From NCBI GenBank assembly GCA_020029625.1, contig JAIBJP010000026.1, forward strand, positions 1 to 14,875: DNA of 14,875 nt. The letters are read 5' to 3'. This DNA is from Actinomycetota bacterium. GTDB taxonomy: Bacteria; Actinomycetota; Thermoleophilia; Gaiellales; Gaiellaceae. A model generated the notes under the pieces. That model was given only the letters and a program-made list of their open reading frames with translations. It had not been told where the DNA came from and ran no database searches. This document shows positions 1 through 7,265 of this stretch, in pieces (position 1 is the stretch's first letter; each line of letters begins with the position of its first letter). The position numbers and the translations under genes were made by a program.

Positions 1-1539
1 CTCGGCCTTTTTGCGCTCGTCTACCGCGGAACGCTCGGGCAGGGAAACGCGGACAAGGCCGCCTACGCCGTCCCGCTCGACTTCGTGGTTCGGGAGGATC
101 TCTCGCCCACGAACCTGGTGCCGCCGCTCGACGCGGCCTCGCCGGCCCGGTACCGCTCGCTCGCGCCCTCTCTCGAGGTCGTGCCCCTCATTCGCCAAAG
201 CGGGAGCGTGGGCGCCTTCGGCGGGTCCAGGCGGTTCACGCTCCTCGGCCTCCCCACTGGCTCGCGACTGCAGCTCCGGGGCTGGCGCGAAGACTTCGCC
301 GACCTCTCGTTCTCCGACCTGCTCACGCGAATCCGACCCGAAGGCAGCGTCGCCATCCGCGGCCCGCATGTTCCCGCCGACGCGACGGCGCTGATCCTGC
401 CCGTCTCGGTCGTCGGCGGGGACGTCTCGGTGCAGGCGGACATCCTCACACCGAACGCGCGCTTCCTCCACCTCGACCTCGGCGTGACGAACGGTCGGCA
501 GGCTCACGAGCTGCGAGTCGCGCTTCCTCCCGAGGCACGCGGGGGCAAGGTCGTAGCCCTTGCGATCGGGCGTGCTCTCGACGTCGAGGCGCACGCGTCC
601 GAGTTCACGCGGGTGGACGGCGTTCTCCGCCTCGGCCCTCTGACCGTGGAGGGACCCGGTGGGCGCAGCGCGATCCTGACCGACTACCAAGACTGGATCG
701 GAGTGAACGGCGCGACGCCGGTGGGCGACTCGGCCGTGCGCTACCTCGTCAACGAGGCGGCCGAGCGCCGCTTCCAGCCGCGGCAGCCGACCGACGGTCA
801 GAGCGTGCCGGTGATCGTGAGCCCGCGCCTCGCCGCGGCAGCCGACGCCGACGGCGTGCTGCCCTTGCGCGTCCCGGGCGGCGTCCTGCGGGCCGAGGTC
901 GTCGCGGTCGCGCGCCACTTTCCCACTATCGAGGGAGACTTCGCCGTCGCCGACCGGCGCCTCGTCTTCACTGCGCTCAACGCGGCGAAGCCCGGGGCCG
1001 CCACCGTGAACGAGATCTGGATCGGGACGCCCGACGACGGGACTGCGGACACAGTCGCGCGCGAGCTGCGGCGCCCGCCGTTCGAGGTTCTGGCGGTCAC
1101 TTCGCGGCGGGCGCTGGCGGCGGACCTCGCCGGCGATCCGCTGTCGCGCGGGGCGCTGATCGTGCTGGCCGGTGCGGCGCTCGGCTCCGTGCTCCTCGCG
1201 CTCCTCGGCCTGCTCCTCCTGCTGGCGGCCGACGTCCGCGACGAGCGCGGCGAGCTGCTCGACCTCGAGGCTCAGGGAGCCGGGCCCCGGCTGCTTCGAC
1301 GTCACCTCCGGCTGCGCGGCGGCCTCGTGGCCGCGCTCGGTCTCGCCGGCGGCCTGGGTGCTGCGGCCGCGCTCGCCCTTCTGGTCGTCGGCGTCGTCAC
1401 AGTGACGGCGAATGCGGCGGACGGCGGGCCGCCTCTCGTCCTCCACCTGGACGCGCGTCTTCTGCTGGTGGCTTGTGCAGGCTACGCAGCCGCCGCGCTC
1501 GCGCTCGTCTGGGCTGCCACCCGAAGGGTGGCGCGATGA
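1..1539 (+). CDS. FtsX-like ABC permease, C-terminal part (truncated by window edge)
   Basis: The frame is open from the first base, so the gene begins upstream; 512 residues are visible. Residues about 20-375 form a large, soluble, mostly beta-rich region expected to lie outside the membrane. Three hydrophobic helices follow at about 381-410, 440-468 and 488-508, separated by an Arg/Glu-rich cytoplasmic loop with DVRDERGELLDLEAQGAG. That is the layout of the C-terminal FtsX domain of MacB/LolE-type permeases, which couple ATP use to extracytoplasmic work such as lipoprotein or peptide export or envelope remodelling. The stop overlaps the start of the next gene (ATGA at 1536-1539), and that gene encodes LolD/MacB-type ATPases, supporting a shared transporter. 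The substrate cannot be read from the sequence. A membrane-attached solute-binding-like role for the large outer domain is possible but not shown. Confidence 0.8.
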   Translation, partial: LGLFALVYRGTLGQGNADKAAYAVPLDFVVREDLSPTNLVPPLDAASPARYRSLAPSLEVVPLIRQSGSVGAFGGSRRFTLLGLPTGSRLQLRGWREDFADLSFSDLLTRIRPEGSVAIRGPHVPADATALILPVSVVGGDVSVQADILTPNARFLHLDLGVTNGRQAHELRVALPPEARGGKVVALAIGRALDVEAHASEFTRVDGVLRLGPLTVEGPGGRSAILTDYQDWIGVNGATPVGDSAVRYLVNEAAERRFQPRQPTDGQSVPVIVSPRLAAAADADGVLPLRVPGGVLRAEVVAVARHFPTIEGDFAVADRRLVFTALNAAKPGAATVNEIWIGTPDDGTADTVARELRRPPFEVLAVTSRRALAADLAGDPLSRGALIVLAGAALGSVLLALLGLLLLLAADVRDERGELLDLEAQGAGPRLLRRHLRLRGGLVAALGLAGGLGAAAALALLVVGVVTVTANAADGGPPLVLHLDARLLLVACAGYAAAALALVWAATRRVAR

Positions 1540-3107
1540 CCGCCGTCCTGGCTCGGGACGTGTTTCGCGTCTATTCGACGCCCGAGGGAGACGCGGCTGC
1601 GCTGCAGGGGCTCACCCTCTGCGTCGAGGAGCAGGAAGTGCTCGTCGTTCTCGGGCCGAGCGGCTCGGGCAAGTCGACCCTGCTTCGCATTCTTTCCGGG
1701 CTCGACCGCCCGTCGGCGGGCGTGGTCACCGTGTTCGGCCGGGACGTCGGCAAGCTTCGGGGTCGTCGGCTCGCCGAGTACCGCTCGCGGCTCCTCGGCT
1801 ACGTCGAGCAGCATTACTCGCGTTCCCTCGATCCGGATCTGACCGCCCGAGACCTGGTCGCGCTCCAGCTCGGATTAGCGGGGGCCGAGGGGTCGGCGCG
1901 AGAGAAGCGAGCCGACCAGCTCCTCGAGCGCGTGGGTCTCGCAGACAAGCGTCTCAGTCGCCCCGGCGAGCTTTCGGGCGGAGAGCAGCAGCGAATCGCG
2001 GTCTGCGCCGCGCTGGCGCACCGCCCGAAACTCTTGCTCGCCGACGAGCCGACCGGTGAGCTCGATGCCGTCACTGCGGCGCTCGTCTACGAGCTGATCG
2101 GCGAGCTGGCGCGCGAGGAGGGCTGCACCACCATCGTGGTCAGTCACGACGTCGAGTCCACCTCGATCGCGGATCGGATCGTTCGCGTCCGCGACGGGCG
2201 AGTGAGCGAGGAAGCAGCTCGAGCAGGCGATGAGACCCTCGTCGTGGCGCGCGGCGGGTGGGTTCGGCTCCCCGAAGATCTGCTGGCGCGCGCGGGTATC
2301 GGGGAACGCGCACGGGCCAAGCTGGCCGGCCGGGGGATCGTCGTGACGCCGGCAGGTCCTCCGGCCGCGGCCGAGGCTGACGCGGCGGACTCACCCGCGG
2401 CTCCTGCGCCGACAGTCGACCGCCGGGTGGTCGCCGAGGTGCGGGGCGTGCAGAAGTCGTATGGGGAAGGGGCCCAGAAGCGAGTCGTCCTCGCGGGGCT
2501 GAACGCGTCCTTCGCGACGGGCAAGCTGGTTGCCGTCACGGGGCCGTCCGGCTCCGGCAAGACCACTCTGCTCCATCTGCTTGCGGGGATCGCCGAGGCA
2601 GACGCCGGGGATGTTGCCGTTTTCGGCAGGCGCATGGCCGATCTCGACCGCGAAGCGCGGGCGGCGCTGCGCCGAGAGCACGTTGCTGTCATCGGGCAGG
2701 ATCCAGGCCTGGTGCCCTTCCTCAGCGCCCGGGAGAACGTCGAGTTAGGACTCGCACTGCGCGAAAGCCGGGCCGACGAGGTGCACGAGCGCGCCCTCGA
2801 GGCGCTTGCTCGGGTCGGGCTCGCCGAGCGGGCGGAGCAGCGCGCGGCCCGGCTCTCCGCCGGCGAGCGCCAGCGGGTCGCGATCGCGCGCGCAGTGGCC
2901 GCGGGGGCGGGGCTGCTCCTGGCCGATGAGCCCACTGCGCGGCTCGACGAAGCGAACGCGCTCGCGGTTGGGTCGCTCTTCTCGCGGCTCGCCCGGGAAG
3001 CCGGTGTCGCCGTCGTTGTCGCAACCCACGACCAGCTCGTCGTCGAGCAGGCCGATGTGACCCTTCGGCTCGGCGATCACTCCCGAGCGATTGCCTCCGA
3101 CCGCTAG
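1536..3107 (+). CDS. Tandem ABC ATPase (two nucleotide-binding domains in one chain) for the FtsX-like permease
   Basis: This 523-residue protein contains two full LolD/MacB-like ATPase domains. Domain 1 has Walker A GPSGSGKST (40-48), a Q-loop Gln near 92, signature LSGGEQQ (146-152), Walker B LLLADEP (166-172) and the switch His in SHD (204). Domain 2 has GPSGSGKTT (336-344), Gln near 388, a slightly divergent signature LSAGERQ (440-446), LLADEP (461-466) and ATHD (His 498). Both sites look catalytically complete. The linker at about 234-274 is not disordered: it has the spacing of an AbrB-type swapped-hairpin (GWVRLPEDLLARAGI, then a Gly-rich turn and GIVVTP). An Ala/Pro-rich stretch (275-293) follows. 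The ATG at 1536 is chosen because it overlaps the permease stop and leaves only a few residues before the ATPase fold; an upstream GTG/TTG would add unrelated residues read through the permease end. Confidence 0.9.
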   Translation: MTAVLARDVFRVYSTPEGDAAALQGLTLCVEEQEVLVVLGPSGSGKSTLLRILSGLDRPSAGVVTVFGRDVGKLRGRRLAEYRSRLLGYVEQHYSRSLDPDLTARDLVALQLGLAGAEGSAREKRADQLLERVGLADKRLSRPGELSGGEQQRIAVCAALAHRPKLLLADEPTGELDAVTAALVYELIGELAREEGCTTIVVSHDVESTSIADRIVRVRDGRVSEEAARAGDETLVVARGGWVRLPEDLLARAGIGERARAKLAGRGIVVTPAGPPAAAEADAADSPAAPAPTVDRRVVAEVRGVQKSYGEGAQKRVVLAGLNASFATGKLVAVTGPSGSGKTTLLHLLAGIAEADAGDVAVFGRRMADLDREARAALRREHVAVIGQDPGLVPFLSARENVELGLALRESRADEVHERALEALARVGLAERAEQRAARLSAGERQRVAIARAVAAGAGLLLADEPTARLDEANALAVGSLFSRLAREAGVAVVVATHDQLVVEQADVTLRLGDHSRAIASDR

Positions 3108-3117
3108 CGTACGGACG

Positions 3118-4119
3118 GTGACCGATCGCCACGGAATCGAGGCTCAAGGGCTCGTTCGCGTCTTCAAGAAGGGCCCGCGCGCCGTCGACGGAATCGACCT
3201 CCGGGTCGAGCCGGGCGAGATCTACGGCTTCCTCGGTCCCAATGGAGCGGGCAAGTCCACGACGGTGCTCATGCTGGTCACGCTCCTTCCGCCTACCGAG
3301 GGCAGCGCGCGCGTAGCAGGCTACGACGTCGTCAGCGAAGGGCCCCACGTGCGCGCGTCCATCGGCGCGGCGCTCCAGGAAGCCGCGCTCGACCCGCTGT
3401 TGACCGGCCGCGAGCACCTCCGCCTGCAGACGACGATGCACGGGATGTCCGCCGCCGACCGGAAACAGCGCAGCGGCGAGCTCCTCGAGCGCGTCGGCCT
3501 CACCCAGGCAGCCGACCGGAAGGTCCGCACGTACTCGGGCGGGATGAAGCGCAGGCTCGACCTCGCGCTCGCGCTCGTCCACTCACCGAGCATCCTCTTC
3601 CTCGACGAGCCCACCACCGGCCTCGACATCCAAAGCCGTCTGGCGCTTTGGGCCGAGGTGGAGCGCCTCGCCAGGGACGAGGGGGTGACGGTCTTCCTCA
3701 CGACCCAGTACCTGGAGGAGGCCGACGCGCTCGCCGACCGGGTGGGGATCATCGACCACGGCAAGATCGTCGCCGAGGGATCGCCGGCCGACCTGAAGGC
3801 CCAGGTCGGGCGCCCGACCGTCGAGGTCGTGCCGGCCGATCGCGAGGAGCGTGACCGGGCCGCCGCGATCCTCGCTCGCTTCGGGGAGCCGTGCGGGTCG
3901 GCGGCGGAGGGTGTTGCCGTGCGACTGCGTTCCGGTGAGGCCGACCTGGCCGAGATCGTGCGCGCCCTCGACGCGGAAAACCTCAAGGTCGAGCATCTCC
4001 AGCTCCACCAGCCCTCGCTCGACGACGTCTTCCTCGCCAAGACGGGCCGCTCGCTGGAGGGGGCGGGCGACGAGGAGGAAGTGACTCCCGCGGCCGAGCT
4101 GGCACTCGACCGAGCGTGA
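3118..4119 (+). CDS. DrrA-type ABC exporter ATPase
   Basis: The 333-residue product has the features of the daunorubicin-resistance DrrA family: Walker A GPNGAGKST (40-48), Q-loop Gln 87, signature YSGGM (139-143), Walker B ILFLDEP (159-165) and, in place of the usual switch His, Gln 197 in TTQYLEEAD, which is normal for this family. The C-terminal 100 residues end with the typical SLDDVFLAKTGRSLEG segment. It should power efflux through the two ABC-2 permeases that follow. The GTG at 3118 lies 10 bases after the preceding stop and gives a normal-length N terminus; a TTG at 3091 would add nine residues and overlap the previous gene. Neither has a convincing Shine-Dalgarno sequence, so the start is less certain than the identity. 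Its stop overlaps the next gene's GTG (GTGA, 4116-4119), implying translational coupling. Substrate unknown. Confidence 0.92.
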   Translation: MTDRHGIEAQGLVRVFKKGPRAVDGIDLRVEPGEIYGFLGPNGAGKSTTVLMLVTLLPPTEGSARVAGYDVVSEGPHVRASIGAALQEAALDPLLTGREHLRLQTTMHGMSAADRKQRSGELLERVGLTQAADRKVRTYSGGMKRRLDLALALVHSPSILFLDEPTTGLDIQSRLALWAEVERLARDEGVTVFLTTQYLEEADALADRVGIIDHGKIVAEGSPADLKAQVGRPTVEVVPADREERDRAAAILARFGEPCGSAAEGVAVRLRSGEADLAEIVRALDAENLKVEHLQLHQPSLDDVFLAKTGRSLEGAGDEEEVTPAAELALDRA

Positions 4120-4895
4120 GCAATGTTTTCGCCGGCCAGGTTCTGACGCTCGCGCAGCGCTCCGTCGTGCGCACGGTGCGCCAACCGGCCAACATCGTCT
4201 TCCCGCTCGTGTTCCCGCTTCTGCTCCTCGCCGTCAACGCGGGCGGGCTCGATGCAGCCACTCGTCTCCCTGGCTTCCCCACCAACTCGTTCGTCGCCTT
4301 CGCGCTCGCCATCCCGTTCATCCAGGGCGCGCTCTTCGCGACGATGAATGCGGGAACCGACCTCGCCCGGGACATCCAAACCGGCTTTCTGAACCGCCTA
4401 GCGCTCACGCCCATGCGCGGAATCGCGCTCCTCACCGGGCAACTCGGCGGGATCGTCGCCATGGGCGTGATCCAGTCGCTGGTCTATTTGGGCGTCGGGT
4501 TGGCCGTCGGCGTCAGGCTCGAGTCGGGTCCGGCAGGCGCACTCGTCCTCATCGTGCTTGCGGTCCTGATCTCGATCGGCTTCGGTGCGCTCGGCGCGTT
4601 CGCAGCGCTGCGGACGGGATCCGGTGAGGCCGTCCAGAGCCTTTTCCCGGTTTTCTTCGTCTTTCTCTTCCTCTCGTCGATGGCCATGCCGCGCAACCTG
4701 ATCGAGATCGACTGGTTCCGCGCCGTGGCTACCGCCAACCCGGTCTCCTATCTGATCGAGGCCATCCGCTCGCTGATCATCGTGGGCTGGGACGAGGAGG
4801 CGCTCGCGCTCGGCTTCGGCTTCGCGTTCGCCATCACCGTCGTAGCGGTTGCTTTGGCGAGCATGGCTCTGAGGACGAGGCTGGCGCGATCATGA
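4116..4895 (+). CDS. ABC-2 type permease, DrrB-like (first of two)
   Basis: A 259-residue integral membrane protein with six hydrophobic stretches (about 24-44, 58-80, 105-130, 137-165, 172-192 and 228-252). The middle carries the family pattern of a short amphipathic segment, DLARDIQTGFLNRLALTPM (82-100), followed by a long permease core and a near C-terminal ANPVSYLIEAIRSL segment (about 207-220). This is the ABC2_membrane/DrrB arrangement. It overlaps the DrrA-like gene by four bases, and its own stop overlaps the ATG of the second permease (ATGA, 4892-4895). Together the three genes should make an exporter with one ATPase type and a heterodimeric channel. The start is GTG at 4116. The exported compound, whether drug, lipid or polysaccharide, cannot be told from sequence. 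Confidence 0.88.
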   Translation: MSNVFAGQVLTLAQRSVVRTVRQPANIVFPLVFPLLLLAVNAGGLDAATRLPGFPTNSFVAFALAIPFIQGALFATMNAGTDLARDIQTGFLNRLALTPMRGIALLTGQLGGIVAMGVIQSLVYLGVGLAVGVRLESGPAGALVLIVLAVLISIGFGALGAFAALRTGSGEAVQSLFPVFFVFLFLSSMAMPRNLIEIDWFRAVATANPVSYLIEAIRSLIIVGWDEEALALGFGFAFAITVVAVALASMALRTRLARS

Positions 4896-5659
4896 GGGCG
4901 CTCGCCGTCGCTCGCGGGGTTGCGTGGCGGACGCTGCACAACGTCTTCACGAACCCGTCGCTCCTGATCCCCTCGCTTGTCTTCCCTCTCTTCTTCTTCG
5001 TCGCCTTTGCAGGAGGGCTCTCTCAGGTCGACAACGTGCCGGGCTTCGATTTCCCGCTCGGCTATACGGCCTTCCAGTTCGTGTTCGTCCTCCTCCAGTC
5101 GGCGGCGTTCGGGGGCGTCTTCACCGGCTTCGGAATCGCGCGCGACTTCGAGACCGGTTTTGCACGGCGGCTCCTGCTGGCGGCGCCGAACCGCACGGGG
5201 ATCGTCCTCGGCTACGGAGGCGCCGCGCTCGTCCGCTGGCTCGTCACGGCGGCCGTGCTCACGATCGTGGCGCTCCTCGTGGGCATGACCGTGGGCGGTG
5301 ACGGCATCGACCTCCTCGGCCTCTACACACTCGCGCTTCTCGTCAACATCGCGGCCGTGCTCTGGGCAGCGGGCGTCGCGATGCGCCTGAGGACGATGCA
5401 GGCCGGGCCGGTGATGCAGATGCCGGTCTTCCTCGTCCTCTTCTTCGCGCCGGTGTACGTGCCGCTTTCGTTGCTCCAGGGATGGATCCACGGGCTCGCG
5501 ACGGTGAACCCGCTCACGCGCGTGCTCGAAGCGGGCCGAGGATTCCTCGCCGGTTCGCCGACGGAAGTGGGTGTAGCCTTCGCGGTGGCTCTCGGGCTCG
5601 CCGCTCTCTTTTCCCTCTGGGCCCTTCGTGGGTTGCGCAGCGCAGAAGCAGCAGGCTAG
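4892..5659 (+). CDS. ABC-2 type permease, DrrB-like (second of two)
   Basis: A 255-residue membrane protein homologous in layout to its upstream neighbour: a basic N terminus, a first helix around 24-43 (SLVFPLFFFVAFAGG), the amphipathic GIARDFETGFARRLLLAAP segment (about 81-99), three further core helices, the ATVNPLTRVLEAGRGFL segment near 208-224 and a final helix around 229-247. The paired permeases share the same motif order but differ clearly in sequence, suggesting an old duplication that now forms a heterodimer. This is the last gene of the export block: 82 bases without a tight overlap separate it from the next gene. An AGGGAGGGTAGGAG purine-rich stretch in that gap is too far from the next start to act as its ribosome site. 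I see no clear terminator hairpin. Confidence 0.87.
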   Translation: MRALAVARGVAWRTLHNVFTNPSLLIPSLVFPLFFFVAFAGGLSQVDNVPGFDFPLGYTAFQFVFVLLQSAAFGGVFTGFGIARDFETGFARRLLLAAPNRTGIVLGYGGAALVRWLVTAAVLTIVALLVGMTVGGDGIDLLGLYTLALLVNIAAVLWAAGVAMRLRTMQAGPVMQMPVFLVLFFAPVYVPLSLLQGWIHGLATVNPLTRVLEAGRGFLAGSPTEVGVAFAVALGLAALFSLWALRGLRSAEAAG

Positions 5660-5741
5660 GTGCTCAAGGCGAGCGGTTTCGCCGCCGACAACAGGGAGGG
5701 TAGGAGAAGGGCGCCGGGCGCTTTCGCCGAACCCCTAGGCC

Positions 5742-6608
5742 ATGGTCGAAATCGATATCCTCGCCCGTCTCGTCGTTGCTGCGATCCTCCTCTGGGCCGC
5801 CGCCGCGAAGGTCGTCGCGCGGGATCCTGAGCGGCTCGAGCCATACGGTTTTCCGCGCGCCCTTCGGACACCGGGCTACTTCGGATTGGCTCTCGTGGAG
5901 GCGGCCGTCGGGGCGGCTTTGCTGGCCGGGCTTTCCTTCGCGCCCCTGGCCGCCATCGGGCTCGGCGTGCTCTTCACGCTCGCGCTCGCGCGCGCGCGCG
6001 CGCGAGGGTTTCGGCGGCTCGACTGCGGTTGTTTCGGCTCGAAGGAGCACCGAGTGGAAGTCCTGATCGTGCGAGCGCTCGCCTTTACCGCCCTTGCCGG
6101 GCTCGCGTTCTTCCCTCTGGAGGTTTCCCGCCCCTCCGCACAGGCGCTCGTCGTGATCGCATTGGTGATCCTTGCGGTGGCGGTCGTCGCGCTCGCGGCG
6201 CTCGTGCTCGCGCTTTACCGGCAGGTCGGGCTTCTCACTCTCAGGATCGGCCCGGGGGTCGCCCTCGAGCTCGCGGAGGAGGGCCCGCCCCTCGGGGATG
6301 CCGCACCCGAGCTCGCCGGCCTCGCGAGCTCAGGTCCCGAGCTGGCGGTCTTCTTCAGCCCCGGCTGCCGCCTCTGTCGCCAGCTCGCGCCGGGCGTGCG
6401 CGCGCTTGGGCGCGAAGGCCTGGCCGTTCGCGTCGTCTACGAAAACGAGGCGCCGGAGACGTTCGAGCGCTGGGCCGTTCCGGGGACGCCCTTCGCGGTC
6501 CAGATCGTGGACGGGGTCGTGGTGGCGAAGGGAACCGTGAACACGCTGGAGCAGCTCGAGCAGCTCGTTTCCATCGGAGCGGAGAGAGTGGAGCGTGCGG
6601 CGGCCTGA
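5742..6608 (+). CDS. MauE-like membrane domain fused to a MauD/thioredoxin-like domain
   Basis: This 288-residue protein combines two functions normally encoded by separate mau genes. Residues about 4-158 form a MauE/DoxX-like membrane domain with helices near 4-24, 46-84 (two), 107-125 and 134-158, and the hallmark Cys-Gly-Cys-Phe-Gly motif at 95-99. Residues about 180-285 form a thioredoxin-like domain with strand AVFFSPGCRLC carrying CxxC at 209-212 (Cys-Arg-Leu-Cys) and a cis-Pro in PGTPF (Pro 250). MauE and MauD are known to be needed for disulfide formation and stability of the six-disulfide light chain of methylamine dehydrogenase; I infer the same kind of job for the Cys-rich protein encoded next, whose gene overlaps this one by 14 bases. 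An in-frame stop at 5736-5738 rules out a longer N terminus. The start lacks a good Shine-Dalgarno sequence. A (CG)9 run lies in the gene. Confidence 0.82.
   Translation: MVEIDILARLVVAAILLWAAAAKVVARDPERLEPYGFPRALRTPGYFGLALVEAAVGAALLAGLSFAPLAAIGLGVLFTLALARARARGFRRLDCGCFGSKEHRVEVLIVRALAFTALAGLAFFPLEVSRPSAQALVVIALVILAVAVVALAALVLALYRQVGLLTLRIGPGVALELAEEGPPLGDAAPELAGLASSGPELAVFFSPGCRLCRQLAPGVRALGREGLAVRVVYENEAPETFERWAVPGTPFAVQIVDGVVVAKGTVNTLEQLEQLVSIGAERVERAAA
5987..6004. repeat. Alternating (CG)9 dinucleotide tract inside the MauE/MauD-like gene
   Basis: Eighteen bases of uninterrupted CG repeats encode part of the ALARARARGF loop just before the CGCFG motif. Such tracts can adopt Z-DNA and can slip by two bases, which here would frameshift the gene and remove the motif and thioredoxin domain. 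In DNA this GC-rich it may simply reflect Ala-Arg codons. Confidence 0.8.
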
Positions 6609-7194
6609 CGAGCTCGTCGACGGTGCGGCCCACGCTCTGTCCACCCGTCTGGCCGGAGGGCTGACGCGCCGATCCTTTCTCGGGCGCATGGGGGGAGCCG
6701 TGCTCGCCCTCACGGGAGGAGCCGCCGTAGCCGCAGCCGTCCGGCCCGAGGAGAGCGAGGCCTTCCATCTTTGCGGCCATATCTGGACGACCGGCTCGTG
6801 CCCGAGCCCGATGGGCTGGCCGCGCATCGACCGGCAAGGCTATCCCCTGCGCCCGGGGGACGGACGGCCGATCGACAACCTCGGCCGTCTCGTCAACGCC
6901 GAGGGCTTCGCCATCGACTCGGCCGGCGAGCGCCTGGTCGGCCCTGACGGCGAGCCGCTCCCCCGTGCGCCGCGCACCCGTCTCTGTGAGGAGTGGATAA
7001 AGGAGCGCTACGGACTGAACTCCCACACGCAGGGCTCCTGGTATCGCTGTTGCGGCAACCAGATTCGGAAGCTGGTCGACTGCTGCTCGCGGAGCACGCG
7101 CCGCATCAACGGGGACGCCTCGCTCGTCGGTTACTGCTGGAACGGCAACCGGGTCTTCTGCGTCATGTACTACGACTCGGGACTGTCTTGCTGA
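6595..7194 (+). CDS. Tat-exported Cys-rich protein, methylamine dehydrogenase light chain (MauA)-like
   Basis: The 199-residue product starts with a twin-arginine signal: TRRSFLG at 24-30, a hydrophobic Ala/Gly-rich stretch to about 48 and a likely cleavage site there. The mature part has ten Cys (60, 69, 131, 152, 153, 163, 164, 181, 189, 199). The C-terminal half matches what I remember of MauA around its first TTQ tryptophan: Ser-Trp (149), Cys shortly after, then Asp-Cys-Cys (162-164), equivalent to Trp57, Cys61 and Asp76-Cys77-Cys78. A second Trp (182) lies next to Cys 181 near the C terminus, where MauA has Trp108 next to a Cys. Residues 75-126 are an unusual insert of Gly/Asp-rich short repeats. 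GTG at 6595 has GGAGAG eight bases upstream. Classical MauA is Tat-exported and has 12 Cys. TTQ formation here is inference; a structural Cys-rich protein is the alternative. Confidence 0.72.
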   Translation: MRRPDELVDGAAHALSTRLAGGLTRRSFLGRMGGAVLALTGGAAVAAAVRPEESEAFHLCGHIWTTGSCPSPMGWPRIDRQGYPLRPGDGRPIDNLGRLVNAEGFAIDSAGERLVGPDGEPLPRAPRTRLCEEWIKERYGLNSHTQGSWYRCCGNQIRKLVDCCSRSTRRINGDASLVGYCWNGNRVFCVMYYDSGLSC

Positions 7195-7256
7195 TCGGGA
7201 CGGCCGTTGCCGCGGCGGCTCTTGTCGCCGGGGTCTCGGGCGCCTGGTCTCCCTGA
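7188..7256 (+). CDS. Possible 22-residue hydrophobic peptide between the MauA-like and propeller genes
   Basis: A TTG overlapping the preceding stop (TTGCTGA) opens a 22-codon frame reading LLIGTAVAAAALVAGVSGAW, then Ser-Pro and a stop. It would be a single short membrane helix, and its third codon positions are rich in G/C. Its stop codon lies inside the GAGGA ribosome site of the next gene. Against it: a TTG start, no ribosome site of its own apart from coupling to the upstream gene, and very small size. It may be only the 71-base spacer. Confidence 0.25.
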   Translation: MLIGTAVAAAALVAGVSGAWSP

Positions 7257-7265
7257 GGACTTTCA

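Noticed and set aside
1473..1535. Upstream extension of the tandem ATPase
   Set aside because: It would overlap the permease end in another frame and add an Arg-rich tail absent from the family; ATG 1536 overlaps the stop neatly.
3321..4379. Long minus-strand frames opposite the DrrA-like gene and permeases
   Set aside because: They are Ser/Arg-rich antisense shadows of conserved ABC genes with no recognisable domain.
5660..5741. Terminator in the gap after the export block
   Set aside because: No convincing inverted repeat with a T-run could be found in these 82 bases.
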